DNA of 64,000 nucleotides, taken from assembly GCA_944319885.1 (NCBI GenBank), contig CALUFC010000009.1, positions 1 through 64,000 on the forward strand. Direction: 5' to 3'. Below are positions 41,239 to 49,911 of this stretch, in pieces. Position 1 is the first letter of the stretch; each line of letters starts with the position of its first letter. Position numbers and translations under genes: made by a program. The DNA comes from an uncultured Coriobacteriaceae bacterium (GTDB taxonomy: Bacteria > Actinomycetota > Coriobacteriia > Coriobacteriales > Coriobacteriaceae). Under the pieces are notes generated by a model. It ran no database searches and was not told where the DNA came from. It saw only the letters and a program-made list of their open reading frames with translations.

Positions 41239-42263
41239 GCCCTCACCGCCGGGTTCTCGGTCACGGCAGCGCGAATGAGCTCGATGCGACGCATGAGATC
41301 ATCGAACATGTCGGGCGTGAGCGCCTGCGCGCCGTCGGACCACGCGTGGCTCGGGTCATCGTGCACCTCGACCTCGAGGCCGTCGGCGCCGGCGGCAACG
41401 GCGGCAAGTGCCATGGGCTCGACGTAGCGGGTGTAGCCGGTGGCGTGGCTGGGATCCGCCACGACAGGAAGATGCGAAAGGTAATGGAGCACGGGCACCG
41501 CGTTGAGGTCGAAGGTGTTGCGCGTGCGCGTCTCGAAGGTGCGGATGCCGCGCTCGCACAAGATCACGTTGTCGTTGCCCTCGCTCATGATGTACTCAGC
41601 TGCCATGAGCAGCTCGTCGATGGTGCCCGACATGCCGCGTTTGAGCAGCACAGGGACGCGCGTCTTGCCCACCTCGCGCAGCAGCGGAAAGTTCTGCGCG
41701 TTGCGAGCGCCGATCTGCATGACGTCGATCTGCTTCTCAAGGAACACGGGGATGTCGCGCGGATCCATGATCTCGGTGACGATGGGCATGCCGAGCTCTG
41801 CGCGGGCTTCGCAGAGCAGGTCAAGCCCGGCCACGCCCATGCCCTGATAGGCATAGGGGCTCGTGCGCGGCTTGTAGGCGCCGCCGCGCAGCATCGTGGC
41901 GCCCGCGGCTTTCACGCGGCGGGCGATCTTGATGAGGTTCTCGCCCTCCACAGAACAGGGGCCGGCGATGACCTGGAATTGACCGCCGCCAAGCGCAATG
42001 CCGGGAGCGATCTCGATCACGCTGTCTTGGGGATGGAACTTCCGGTTCGCCTTCTTAAAGGGTTCGGAGACGCGTTGCACGCGCTCGACGATATCCATCG
42101 ATTCGAGGAGGAAGGGATCGATCTTCGTGGTGTCTCCCACCAACCCGATGATGATCTCGTCCGAACCGCGGCTCACATGCGCCGCGAGCCCCTTCCGTTC
42201 GATCCAAGAAATGAGGTGAGATACGGCGTTTTCGTCGGCGTCCTTCTTGAGAATGGCGATCAT
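41235..42263 (-). CDS. aroF: DAHP synthase (type I-beta, AroF/KDO8P-like)
   Basis: 342 residues from the ATG at 42263, with GGAG seven bases upstream; a longer frame to 42314 would run through the -10 element. First shikimate pathway enzyme, condensing PEP and erythrose-4-phosphate. The N-terminal ~70 residues form a ferredoxin-like regulatory domain, as in Thermotoga DAHPS. The barrel shows VIAGPCSVEGENLI, LRGGAYKPRTSPYAYQG, VPVLLKRGMS, CERGIRTFE, and VVADPSHATG. First gene of the aro operon. Confidence 0.97.
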   Translation of the reverse strand: MIAILKKDADENAVSHLISWIERKGLAAHVSRGSDEIIIGLVGDTTKIDPFLLESMDIVERVQRVSEPFKKANRKFHPQDSVIEIAPGIALGGGQFQVIAGPCSVEGENLIKIARRVKAAGATMLRGGAYKPRTSPYAYQGMGVAGLDLLCEARAELGMPIVTEIMDPRDIPVFLEKQIDVMQIGARNAQNFPLLREVGKTRVPVLLKRGMSGTIDELLMAAEYIMSEGNDNVILCERGIRTFETRTRNTFDLNAVPVLHYLSHLPVVADPSHATGYTRYVEPMALAAVAAGADGLEVEVHDDPSHAWSDGAQALTPDMFDDLMRRIELIRAAVTENPAVRA

Positions 42264-42302
42264 CGGTGTCTCCAGATTCGTTGCGTGCGCATAAGTTGGA
42301 CC

Positions 42303-42308
42303 ATTGTA
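42303..42308 (-). promoter_or_regulatory. -10 element for the aro operon
   Basis: TACAAT on the minus strand, 39 bases before the aroF ATG. No good -35 at 16-18 bases. It lies between the tRNA-Arg terminator and aroF, so the operon can have its own start besides read-through from the tRNA. Confidence 0.45.
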
Positions 42309-42347
42309 TACCACGCCGCTTTCACATCGCCGCGCACCGCGGTATGG

Positions 42348-42378
42348 AAAACGCCCGGCAACATGAAGCTGCCGGGCG
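42348..42378 (-). terminator. Intrinsic terminator of tRNA-Arg
   Basis: Perfect 9-bp stem CGCCCGGCA/TGCCGGGCG (42378-42370 with 42360-42352 on the minus strand) followed by TTTT. Confidence 0.8.
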
Positions 42379-42387
42379 ATGCAAGAC

Positions 42388-42464
42388 TGGTGTCCCTTAC
42401 AGGGTTCGAACCTGCGGCCTTCTGCTCCGGAGGCAGACGCTCTAATCCGCTGAGCTAAAGGGAC
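42388..42464 (-). tRNA. tRNA-Arg (anticodon CCG)
   Basis: A full cloverleaf with encoded CCA. Acceptor stem GTCCCTT/AAGGGAC, D stem GCTC/GAGC, anticodon stem TCTGC/GCAGA with loop CTCCGGA (anticodon CCG, reading CGG), T stem GCAGG/CCTGT with loop TTCGAAC. Discriminator A. Confidence 0.97.
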
Positions 42465-42476
42465 GAAGCGCTACAC

Positions 42477-42505
42477 ATTATACTCAAATGGCGGCGCGAT
42501 GCCAG
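42477..42505 (-). promoter_or_regulatory. Promoter of tRNA-Arg
   Basis: On the minus strand, -35 CTGGCA (42505-42500, 4 of 6), 17-base spacer, -10 TATAAT (42482-42477), 13 bases before the tRNA 5' end. Confidence 0.65.
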
Positions 42506-42581
42506 CCTCGGCTTCGATGCAAAGAATTGATGGCCGCGTGCAGCGCGGATGGCCGCCGGGGTATAGGGAGACCGTGTGCGA

Positions 42582-42587
42582 TATCAT
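42582..42587 (+). promoter_or_regulatory. -10 candidate for the P-type ATPase gene
   Basis: TATCAT, 55 bases before the ATG at 42642; no clear -35. A short GACGC/GCGTC stem lies at the expected transcript start. Confidence 0.35.
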
Positions 42588-42641
42588 ACAGAGACGCATC
42601 GGGGGCGTCCCGCGACCCGTATCGATGATTGGGAGATACTC

Positions 42642-45386
42642 ATGACGCAACGCGCCGAGCAGAACGGAGGCATATCGGTCGAGGGCCTCACCAGCGAAGA
42701 AGTTCGTGAGCGCATCGCCGCCGGCAAGGTCAACGAAAACATGGAGCTCAAGACCAAGACGGTGCGCGAGCTGTTGATCGAGAATCTCTGTACGCTGTTC
42801 AACCTTATCAACGTGGTGCTGGCCGTTCTGGTTATCATGGCGGGTTCGTTCAAGAACCTCACGTTCTTGCTCATCGTCGTTTTGAACACGATGATCGGGC
42901 TCGTGCAGTCGATTCGCTCGAAGCGCATGGTCGATAAGCTCACGCTGCTCGCCACCAAGAAGGCCGTCTGCGTGCGCGATGGCGTCGAGTGCGACCTCGA
43001 CCTCGACCAGATTGTGCTCGACGACGTGGTCAGGCTTGGTCGCGGCGACCAAATTCCCGCCGACGCCGTGGTGATCAAGGGCACGGCGCAGGTGAACGAG
43101 AGCCTGCTCACCGGTGAGAGCAACCTCATCAAGAAAGATCCCGGCTCTGAGCTCATGAGCGGCAGCTTTCTCGATTCCGGCTTGGTATATGCCCGCGTGA
43201 TCCATGTTGGCGCCGAGAACTACGTGGCGAAGATCAACAACGAGGCCAAGTACGTCAAGAAGGTCAACTCCGAGATCATGAACGCGCTCAACGCGATCGT
43301 GCGTTTTGCCAGCGTCATCATGGTCCCGCTGGGTCTCGCGCTGTTCTTTTCCAGCTGGCATGAGTCCTATGAGCTGGTGGCGACCTCGAGCGACACGTTC
43401 ACGTCGTGGATGCTCGCCGAGATCGCAGCGGGTCATGTGCCCGCGTCCGAGCTCTTGAGCACCGTGGGCGCGCTTCTGGGCATGATCCCCCAGGGGCTCG
43501 TGCTGCTGACCTCCTCGGTGCTCGCGATCGCTACGATGCGCCTGGCGCGGCGCAAGGTGCTCGCGCAGCAGCTCTACTGCATCGAGACGCTGGCGCGTGT
43601 CGACGTGCTGTGTCTCGATAAGACCGGCACCATCACCTCGGGGCGCATGGAGGTCGAGGGGACCTATCCGCTTGCGATCGAGGGTGCTTCGGGCGAGGCG
43701 GAGCCCGGTGTTCCCGATGCCACCACCGTGCTCGACTTTGCGCTCATGAACATAGCGCGCGCCACGGCCGAAGATGCGAACGAGACGTGCAAGGCGCTGC
43801 TCGATCACTACGAGGGATGTGCACTGCCGGTTGCTGCCGTCGAGCGCGTGGTGCCGTTCTCCTCGGCGAAGAAGTGGAGCGGCGCTACGTTTTCTGAGGG
43901 CAGTTTCGTGATGGGCGCGGCGCAGTTCGTGCTCGATGACGAGACGTTCGCCGCGGTCGAGGGAACGGTTGCAGACCTCGCCGATACCTGCCGCGTGCTC
44001 GTTGCGGCCGAGGTCGATGGCTTCACCGAGGACGGAGACATGATCGGTTCCGCGCGTCCGGTGGGGTTCGTTACCATTCGCGATGAGATCCGTGCTTCCG
44101 CGGCCGAGACGATCGGGTATTTCAACGAGCAGGGCGTGAGCCTCAACGTCATCTCGGGCGACGATCCCCGCACGGTGTCCTCGATCGCGCGCGTGGTGGG
44201 CGTTCCCGGAGCCGATGCGTACGTGGACGCCACGACGCTCGACACATCTGCCAAGATCGATGCGGCGGTCGATCGCTACCATGTGTTCGGTCGCGTGACG
44301 CCGCAGCAGAAGCGCGAGCTCGTGCAGGCGCTCAAGCGTCGCGGGCACACGGTCGCCATGACCGGCGACGGCGTGAACGACGTGCTGGCGCTCAAGGAGG
44401 CGGATTGCTCGGTCGCTATGGCAGCCGGTTCGGACGCTGCGCGCAACGTTGCCGAGATCGTGCTCGTGAACAACGATTTCGCCTCGATGCCCGCGGTCGT
44501 TGCCGAAGGGCGTCGTTCCATCAACAACCTGCAGCGTTCTGCTGCGCTGTTTCTCACCAAAACGCTCTTCTCGATGGGGCTCGCCGCCATCTGCATCGCG
44601 TTCCCGCCCTATCCGTTCCAGCCCATCCAGATGACGCTCATCAACTTCTTCTGCATCGGCTACCCGGGCTTCGTGCTCGGCCTTGAGGCGAACAAGGCGC
44701 TCGTTCGCGGAAGCTTCTTGACGAATGTCGTCAAGCGCGCGCTGCCGGCGTCATGCGCGGTCATCCTTGCAGCATGCCTCAATATGGCGGTCGCCGCGCT
44801 TGCCGGGTTCGATAACGTGACGCTCTCCACGATGTGCCTCGTCACGTCGAGCACCATCGGGTGCTGCCTCATCTGGCGCATCTCCCAGCCTTTCACGCCG
44901 GTTCGCATCGCCTTGCTCGTGTCGATTATCGCAGGGCTCTGCATCGGCATCCTCGGTTTCCAGGAGCTGTTCTCGATCGCGCGCCTCACCATTCCCGTCG
45001 CCGTTATCCTGCTTGTGATCGACCTGGCGTGCTGCGCGGTGTTCTTCACGTTCGCCGATCTCTTCGATCGCGAGGCGGCGCATATGACGCGCCCGGCAAC
45101 GGGTTTCGGCAGGGGTGTGCGCGTGCGTCTGGGGAAGCGCGGGGCAAAGACGGTGTCATCCACCGGCTCCTCGGCGCGCCGTTTCGTGACCAAGGTGAGC
45201 GAGCGCGTGACGCGCTCTCGTGATGAGCATGCCCGCGAGCAGGCTCGGCAGCACGCCGCGGAGGCGCTTGCATCGCGCGAGGGCTCGACGGGCGCCGTGC
45301 ATCCGCCCGCGCGCCCCCGTGTTACAAAATCTGCTCAGGGCATCAAGGTGCGGATGCCGCACGGCAAACGCGATAGGATGAAGTGA
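42642..45386 (+). CDS. Cation-transporting P-type ATPase (CtpE-like)
   Basis: 914 residues from the ATG at 42642 with GGGAG upstream. E1-E2 ATPase: actuator TGES (LLTGESNLI), membrane motif GMIPQGLVLLTS in helix 4, phosphorylation site CLDKTGTIT, and hinge TGDGVNDVLALKEADCSVAMAAGSDAAR. Ten membrane helices are plausible (pairs near 50-90, 230-300, then six after ~640). The PQGL helix-4 motif resembles mycobacterial CtpE, reported to act in calcium uptake, but the ion here is not proven. A basic, low-complexity tail of ~95 residues after the last helix is unusual. Followed closely by acnA. Confidence 0.9.
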   Translation: MTQRAEQNGGISVEGLTSEEVRERIAAGKVNENMELKTKTVRELLIENLCTLFNLINVVLAVLVIMAGSFKNLTFLLIVVLNTMIGLVQSIRSKRMVDKLTLLATKKAVCVRDGVECDLDLDQIVLDDVVRLGRGDQIPADAVVIKGTAQVNESLLTGESNLIKKDPGSELMSGSFLDSGLVYARVIHVGAENYVAKINNEAKYVKKVNSEIMNALNAIVRFASVIMVPLGLALFFSSWHESYELVATSSDTFTSWMLAEIAAGHVPASELLSTVGALLGMIPQGLVLLTSSVLAIATMRLARRKVLAQQLYCIETLARVDVLCLDKTGTITSGRMEVEGTYPLAIEGASGEAEPGVPDATTVLDFALMNIARATAEDANETCKALLDHYEGCALPVAAVERVVPFSSAKKWSGATFSEGSFVMGAAQFVLDDETFAAVEGTVADLADTCRVLVAAEVDGFTEDGDMIGSARPVGFVTIRDEIRASAAETIGYFNEQGVSLNVISGDDPRTVSSIARVVGVPGADAYVDATTLDTSAKIDAAVDRYHVFGRVTPQQKRELVQALKRRGHTVAMTGDGVNDVLALKEADCSVAMAAGSDAARNVAEIVLVNNDFASMPAVVAEGRRSINNLQRSAALFLTKTLFSMGLAAICIAFPPYPFQPIQMTLINFFCIGYPGFVLGLEANKALVRGSFLTNVVKRALPASCAVILAACLNMAVAALAGFDNVTLSTMCLVTSSTIGCCLIWRISQPFTPVRIALLVSIIAGLCIGILGFQELFSIARLTIPVAVILLVIDLACCAVFFTFADLFDREAAHMTRPATGFGRGVRVRLGKRGAKTVSSTGSSARRFVTKVSERVTRSRDEHAREQARQHAAEALASREGSTGAVHPPARPRVTKSAQGIKVRMPHGKRDRMK

Positions 45387-45416
45387 CCTGTTTCCTCCGT
45401 GGAAGGTTTGACGGCC

Positions 45417-48080
45417 ATGAGCAACACGCGTCCCAGCTTCTCATACGAGCGTTTTCTCGATGTCGACGGTAGGCGGTACCGCTATGTCGCGCTTGCCGCG
45501 GTAGACGGTATCGATCGCGCGCCGATAGCGATGCGCATTCTGGTTGAAAATGTGATGCGCTGCGCCCGCACGGAAGAGGAGGGCATGGCGCTCGCCCGTG
45601 CCATGCTCGACGCGGCGTCGGGCGAGCGGGAGACCGGCGAGATTCCCTTCATGCCGGCGCGCGTGCTCTTTCAAGATTTCACCGGGGTTCCGGTGTTCGT
45701 CGATTTCGCTGCCATGCGCGATGCCGCCCATGCGCGCGGTGAAGATCCCGCCGTGGTGAATCCGCAGATTCCCTGCACCCTCGTTATCGACCATTCCGTG
45801 GCGGCAGATGTCACATCCTGTCCCGAGGCCGCGCGCGAAAACGCCCGGATCGAGTCGGAACGAAATCGCGAGCGCTTCTCATTTCTCAAGTGGAGTTCGT
45901 TGAGCTTCGAGAACGTTGAGATTGTTCCGCCGGGTCGCGGCATCTGCCACCAGCTGAACGTTGAGCGGTTCTGCAAGGTGGTGTGGTCGCGTGCCACGGC
46001 CGAGGGCGATGAAGCGTATTTCGATACGCTCGTGGGAACCGATTCGCATACCACGACAGCCAACGGCGTCGGTGTGCTGGGATGGGGCGTGGGCGGCATC
46101 GAGGCCGAAGCGGCATCGCTGGGCCAGCCCATCACCATGGTGGTCCCGCCGGTGGTGGGCATGCGCATCACCGGCTCGCTGCGGCCGGGTGTGAGCGGCA
46201 TGGATGTCGCCCTGGCGTTCGCCAGCCGCTTGCGCAGCGAAGGCGTCGTCGGTTCAATCGTGGAGTGCTTTGGTCCCGGCGTTGCAAACCTCACCGTCAC
46301 CCAGCGTGCCACGATTGCGAACATGACGCCCGAATATGGCTGCACCGCCACGTATTTTCCGCCCGATGAGGCGGTGCTCAAGCAGCTCGAGCTTTACGGC
46401 CGCGATCCGGCCGATATCGCGCTTGCGCGGGCGTATCTCACGGCGCAGGGCATCATGGATGTCGCGGACGAGCTCGATTACCAGCGCGTCATAGCATTCG
46501 ATCTCGGGCTGGTCGAGCCGTGCGTCGCCGGTCCCTCGCGTCCGCACGACCGCGTTTTGCTCGGCGATGTGCCAGAGCATGTGCACGCAGCGCTCCGCGA
46601 CCATGGGCGCGCGCCCGGTCATGAGGTCTTTTCCGTCGAGATGGACGGGAAGAGGGGGACGGTCACGCACGGTGCCATCGCGCTCGCGGCGATCACGAGC
46701 TGCACGACCGCGACTGACCCTGCGATGATGGTCGCCGCCGGTCTCGTTGCCCGTCGCGCCTGCGAGCTGGGCTGTGCGCCCATCCCCTGGATCAAGAAGG
46801 TGCTTGCACCCGGTTCGCATGCCACGACCGACATGCTTGCGCGCGCGGGCCTCATCGAGCCGCTTGCGCAGATGGGGTTCGCGGTCTGCGGATGGGGCTG
46901 CATGAGCTGCATTGGCAACTCCGGTCCGCTTACGGCACCCATGACCTCGATCGCGGAGGATTGCGAGCTCGTGAGCGTGCTCTCGGGCAACCGCAACTTC
47001 GAGGGACGCATCTCACCGCTCGTCTCGCAGAACTATCTCTGCGCACCGGCGCTTGTCGTGGCGTATTCGCTCGCAGGGACGATCGATGTCAACCTGATGG
47101 AGGAACCGGTGTGCGAAGGCGCCAACGGCCCGGTGTGGCTGCGCGACCTCATGCCGAGCGATGAGGAGGTCGCCCAGATCGTTGCCCGCGCACTCGATCG
47201 CGACGTCTTCGATCGCGCGGCCCTCGAGCTGGGGTGCGGTACGAAGGCATGGAACGAACTCGACCCTACGCCCAGTGCCACCTACGCCTGGGATGAGGGC
47301 TCGACCTATGTACGGCGGCCCCCGTTTCTCGATGTCGAGGGCGCGGGCGCGCGCTTTGAGCTGAACGGCGCACGCGCGCTTGCATATCTCGGCGATTTCG
47401 TCACCACCGACCACATCTCTCCGGCAGGTTCCATCGCAAGCGACTCGCCGGCTGCCCGTTATCTCAGCGGGCACGGCATCGAGGAGGCGGCCTTCAACAC
47501 CTACGGTGCGCGGCGCGGCAACCACGAGGTGATGATGCGCGGCACGTTTGCGAACGTGAAGCTCTGCAATCGGCTTACGCCTGAATATCGCGGAGGATGG
47601 ACGCGCGATCCGGTAACCGGCGAGCTCACGACGATCTTCGAGGCGTCCCAATCGGCGGCGGCAGCCCGCGTGCCGCTCATCGTGCTCGCGGGGAAGTTGT
47701 ACGGATCGGGCTCGTCGCGCGACTGGGCGGCCAAGGGTCCCGCGTTGCTTGGCGTGCGCGCCGTGATCGCCGAGAGCTTCGAGCGCATTCATCGCTCGAA
47801 CCTGATTGGCATGGGCATCGTGCCGCTTGAGTTCGAGCCCGGGACAAGTGCCGAGGCGCTTGGCCTGACGGGGGAGGAGACGTACCGCATCGAGCCCTTC
47901 TCGATCAGCGATGCGTGCGAGCCGGACGCGCGGGCGCACATCACTGCGACGCGCGCTTCTGGAGAGGTTGTCGATTTCTCGACGATCGTGCGCATTGACA
48001 CGCAAACCGAGGCGGCCTATGTTGCGCGCGGTGGTATCCTGCCATATGTACTCGATCGACTTCTCTCAGCCCCGCGCTGA
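45417..48080 (+). CDS. acnA: Aconitate hydratase
   Basis: 887 residues from the ATG at 45417 (GGAAGG upstream). Isomerises citrate and isocitrate with a 4Fe-4S cluster. The AcnA/IRP-type order is seen: DFTGVPVFVDFAAMRD, VGTDSHTTTANGVGVLGWGVGGIEAEAA, the first cluster Cys in AITSCTTATDP, and the other two in GWGCMSCIGNSGPL. The C-terminal swivel domain has YLGDFVTTDHISPAG, GRR-like RRGNHEVMMRGTF, and YGSGSSRDWAAKGP. No other TCA cycle genes lie in the window. It may supply 2-oxoglutarate for glutamate synthesis. Confidence 0.96.
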   Translation: MSNTRPSFSYERFLDVDGRRYRYVALAAVDGIDRAPIAMRILVENVMRCARTEEEGMALARAMLDAASGERETGEIPFMPARVLFQDFTGVPVFVDFAAMRDAAHARGEDPAVVNPQIPCTLVIDHSVAADVTSCPEAARENARIESERNRERFSFLKWSSLSFENVEIVPPGRGICHQLNVERFCKVVWSRATAEGDEAYFDTLVGTDSHTTTANGVGVLGWGVGGIEAEAASLGQPITMVVPPVVGMRITGSLRPGVSGMDVALAFASRLRSEGVVGSIVECFGPGVANLTVTQRATIANMTPEYGCTATYFPPDEAVLKQLELYGRDPADIALARAYLTAQGIMDVADELDYQRVIAFDLGLVEPCVAGPSRPHDRVLLGDVPEHVHAALRDHGRAPGHEVFSVEMDGKRGTVTHGAIALAAITSCTTATDPAMMVAAGLVARRACELGCAPIPWIKKVLAPGSHATTDMLARAGLIEPLAQMGFAVCGWGCMSCIGNSGPLTAPMTSIAEDCELVSVLSGNRNFEGRISPLVSQNYLCAPALVVAYSLAGTIDVNLMEEPVCEGANGPVWLRDLMPSDEEVAQIVARALDRDVFDRAALELGCGTKAWNELDPTPSATYAWDEGSTYVRRPPFLDVEGAGARFELNGARALAYLGDFVTTDHISPAGSIASDSPAARYLSGHGIEEAAFNTYGARRGNHEVMMRGTFANVKLCNRLTPEYRGGWTRDPVTGELTTIFEASQSAAAARVPLIVLAGKLYGSGSSRDWAAKGPALLGVRAVIAESFERIHRSNLIGMGIVPLEFEPGTSAEALGLTGEETYRIEPFSISDACEPDARAHITATRASGEVVDFSTIVRIDTQTEAAYVARGGILPYVLDRLLSAPR

Positions 48081-48103
48081 TCGCTAGAAACCGAGGTTGC
48101 GCT

Positions 48104-49252
48104 GTGATTTGCCCGCATTGTCATGCGCCTGTCGACGAAACGGATACGACCTGCCCGAGTTGCGGCGCCGAGCTCGCAGCGCCCGTGCGAGCGCATCACG
48201 AGTTCGTGTTCTGCGAGGGATGCGGCGCGCGCCTGTCCTCACGCGATCGAACCTGTCCAAAATGCGGGCGTCCGGCGCCGGGCATTCTTTCAGAGCACGC
48301 GTCGGCGAGCGACCTCGCCGCCGGTAAGACCGCAAGCTTTCCGAGGCTCAGCGTTGAGACGCATGAGGTGGAGGAGATGCGCGAGCGGCGCTCGGCAGCC
48401 GAGGTTCTTGAGAGCAGTCTCGATCCCGAGGCCACCAACATGCTCGATCTCTCCGAAATCGAGCAACGCGATGAGAAGCGCCCCAAGAAGACGCCCGAGG
48501 ATCCCTATCACACGCGCCGTCGGGTGAACGGCAAGCTGGTGACCGCGCTCGTCGCGGTCCTCATTATCGCTGCGGGTGCCGGCTTTATCGTCTACGACCC
48601 CTTTGGCGTGATGCCGGGGTTCTACGCCTCCGTCGAGCAGGCCGCTGCCGAGATGTTCCCCAGCCGCACGGGCAAGCGCGAGTCGCTCGAGGATCTCCTC
48701 GCAGCAGGGTTATCGGGTGAGGATGCAGATCATGCCGATGACCAAACGGCTGGGGAATCCGAGCCGACCGAGATCGAAGACGAGCACGTGTTAAGCGAGG
48801 ACGAGGCGTACCAGACGCTGAGTGCCATCTACGATGAGATCGGTGCCTACCAGGACACGATCAGCGATGTCATCGACGATTACAACGGGTATTACATCGC
48901 GAGCGATCGTGCCCGCCGCGAGGAGGCGGCCTCGAGCGCCTATGCGATGCGCGATGCCGTCCAGGCCACGATCGACGAGATCGATGGCTTGCGCTTGCAC
49001 GATGATTCCGCATACCTCGGTGACGTCGAGCATATGCGGAGCCTTGCGACGTGGATGTACGGCCGCGTCGACGTGCTCTGCCGTTCTTGGGACATCTCCC
49101 TGGGTATCCCCGAAGGCGAGTCCCCGTCAAGCCGTAGCTCGGAGATCTCACAGCCCTTGCGCGAGGCGCTCGACGAGAACGGCCGCAACCGCGATCTCGT
49201 GCAATTCGAGGAGAACTACGCTGCCTGGCGCCCCGTGGAGCATGAGTCGTAA
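48104..49252 (+). CDS. Double zinc-ribbon membrane protein of unknown function
   Basis: 382 residues from a GTG at 48104. Two zinc ribbons open the protein: CPHC...CPSC at ~3-24 and CEGC...CPKC at ~37-58. A charged linker with Glu/Arg clusters follows, then one transmembrane segment at ~145-163 (LVTALVAVLIIAAGAGFIVY). The C-terminal part is about 215 exterior residues, mostly acidic and helical (ESLEDLLAAGL, DEIGAYQDTISDVIDDY). The cytosolic zinc ribbon plus exported helical domain suggests a scaffold or sensor, but no named family is recognised beyond the zinc-ribbon module. Confidence 0.7.
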   Translation: MICPHCHAPVDETDTTCPSCGAELAAPVRAHHEFVFCEGCGARLSSRDRTCPKCGRPAPGILSEHASASDLAAGKTASFPRLSVETHEVEEMRERRSAAEVLESSLDPEATNMLDLSEIEQRDEKRPKKTPEDPYHTRRRVNGKLVTALVAVLIIAAGAGFIVYDPFGVMPGFYASVEQAAAEMFPSRTGKRESLEDLLAAGLSGEDADHADDQTAGESEPTEIEDEHVLSEDEAYQTLSAIYDEIGAYQDTISDVIDDYNGYYIASDRARREEAASSAYAMRDAVQATIDEIDGLRLHDDSAYLGDVEHMRSLATWMYGRVDVLCRSWDISLGIPEGESPSSRSSEISQPLREALDENGRNRDLVQFEENYAAWRPVEHES

Positions 49253-49317
49253 CGGACGTTGCATTCCCTGCTTCGGCTCGATGCCGACTTCATGAAAGCT
49301 CGCTTTTGCTGCTAAAA

Positions 49318-49323
49318 TACAAT
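49318..49323 (+). promoter_or_regulatory. -10 element for the cyclophilin gene
   Basis: TACAAT, 32 bases before the ATG at 49355. No convincing -35. Sequence 49253-49317 holds only a weak TCGGC/GCCGA hairpin. Confidence 0.45.
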
Positions 49324-49354
49324 CAGTATGTGCATTCGGCGAGGAAGGTAGTGC

Positions 49355-49909
49355 ATGTTCGGCTTCGGAAGAGAGCTCTATACCCCCGAATATCAGGTCA
49401 CCGGCCATGAGGTCGCGGTGATCGAAACGACGCAGGGCACGATTCGCGTGCAGCTCGACGGTGACGGCGCGCCCATTCACGTTGCGAATTTCTGCGAGTT
49501 GTCGTTGATGGGCTTCTACGATGGATTGAAATTCCATCGCTATGTTCCCGGTTTCGTGATTCAGGGCGGCGACCCCAACACGCGCGACATGACTGCCGAG
49601 GATGTCGCCGCGGGGCGCATGGGGCCGGATGGCGCTCCCGGTACGGGCGGTCCTGGATACTGCATTAAGGCCGAGTACGCCACCAACCCGCGCAACAGCC
49701 ATGTGGACGGTGCGCTCGCCATGGCGCGCTCCCAGCATCCCGATTCAGCCGGATCGCAATTCTATTTCTGCCTCGGTCCGCAGCATGCGCTCGATTCGGG
49801 TTACACCGTATTCGGCACCACCATCGATGGCCTCGATGTGATCGCCAAGCTCCGCGCGGGCGATGAGATCGTCCATGTTGCCATCGAGAACGCGAATGTG
49901 AAGGAGTAG
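49355..49909 (+). CDS. Cyclophilin-type peptidyl-prolyl cis-trans isomerase
   Basis: 184 residues with GAGGAAGG before the ATG. The active-site set is present: Arg in FHRYVPGFVIQGGD, Gln/Phe in AGSQFYFCLG, and TVFGTTIDGLDVIAKL at the end. An insert around AEDVAAGRMGPDGAPGTGGPGYCIKAEY is usual for bacterial PpiB-like proteins. There is no signal peptide, so it is cytosolic. The next gene starts three bases after its stop. Confidence 0.95.
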   Translation: MFGFGRELYTPEYQVTGHEVAVIETTQGTIRVQLDGDGAPIHVANFCELSLMGFYDGLKFHRYVPGFVIQGGDPNTRDMTAEDVAAGRMGPDGAPGTGGPGYCIKAEYATNPRNSHVDGALAMARSQHPDSAGSQFYFCLGPQHALDSGYTVFGTTIDGLDVIAKLRAGDEIVHVAIENANVKE

Positions 49910-49911
49910 AC

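Noticed and set aside
42264-42314. Longer N-terminus for the DAHP synthase
   Set aside because: It would include the -10 element and lacks a ribosome site, while ATG 42263 has GGAG at proper distance.
42471-44348. 625-codon minus-strand frame opposite the P-type ATPase
   Set aside because: Arg/His-rich shadow translation, overlapping the tRNA-Arg promoter; no protein family resemblance.
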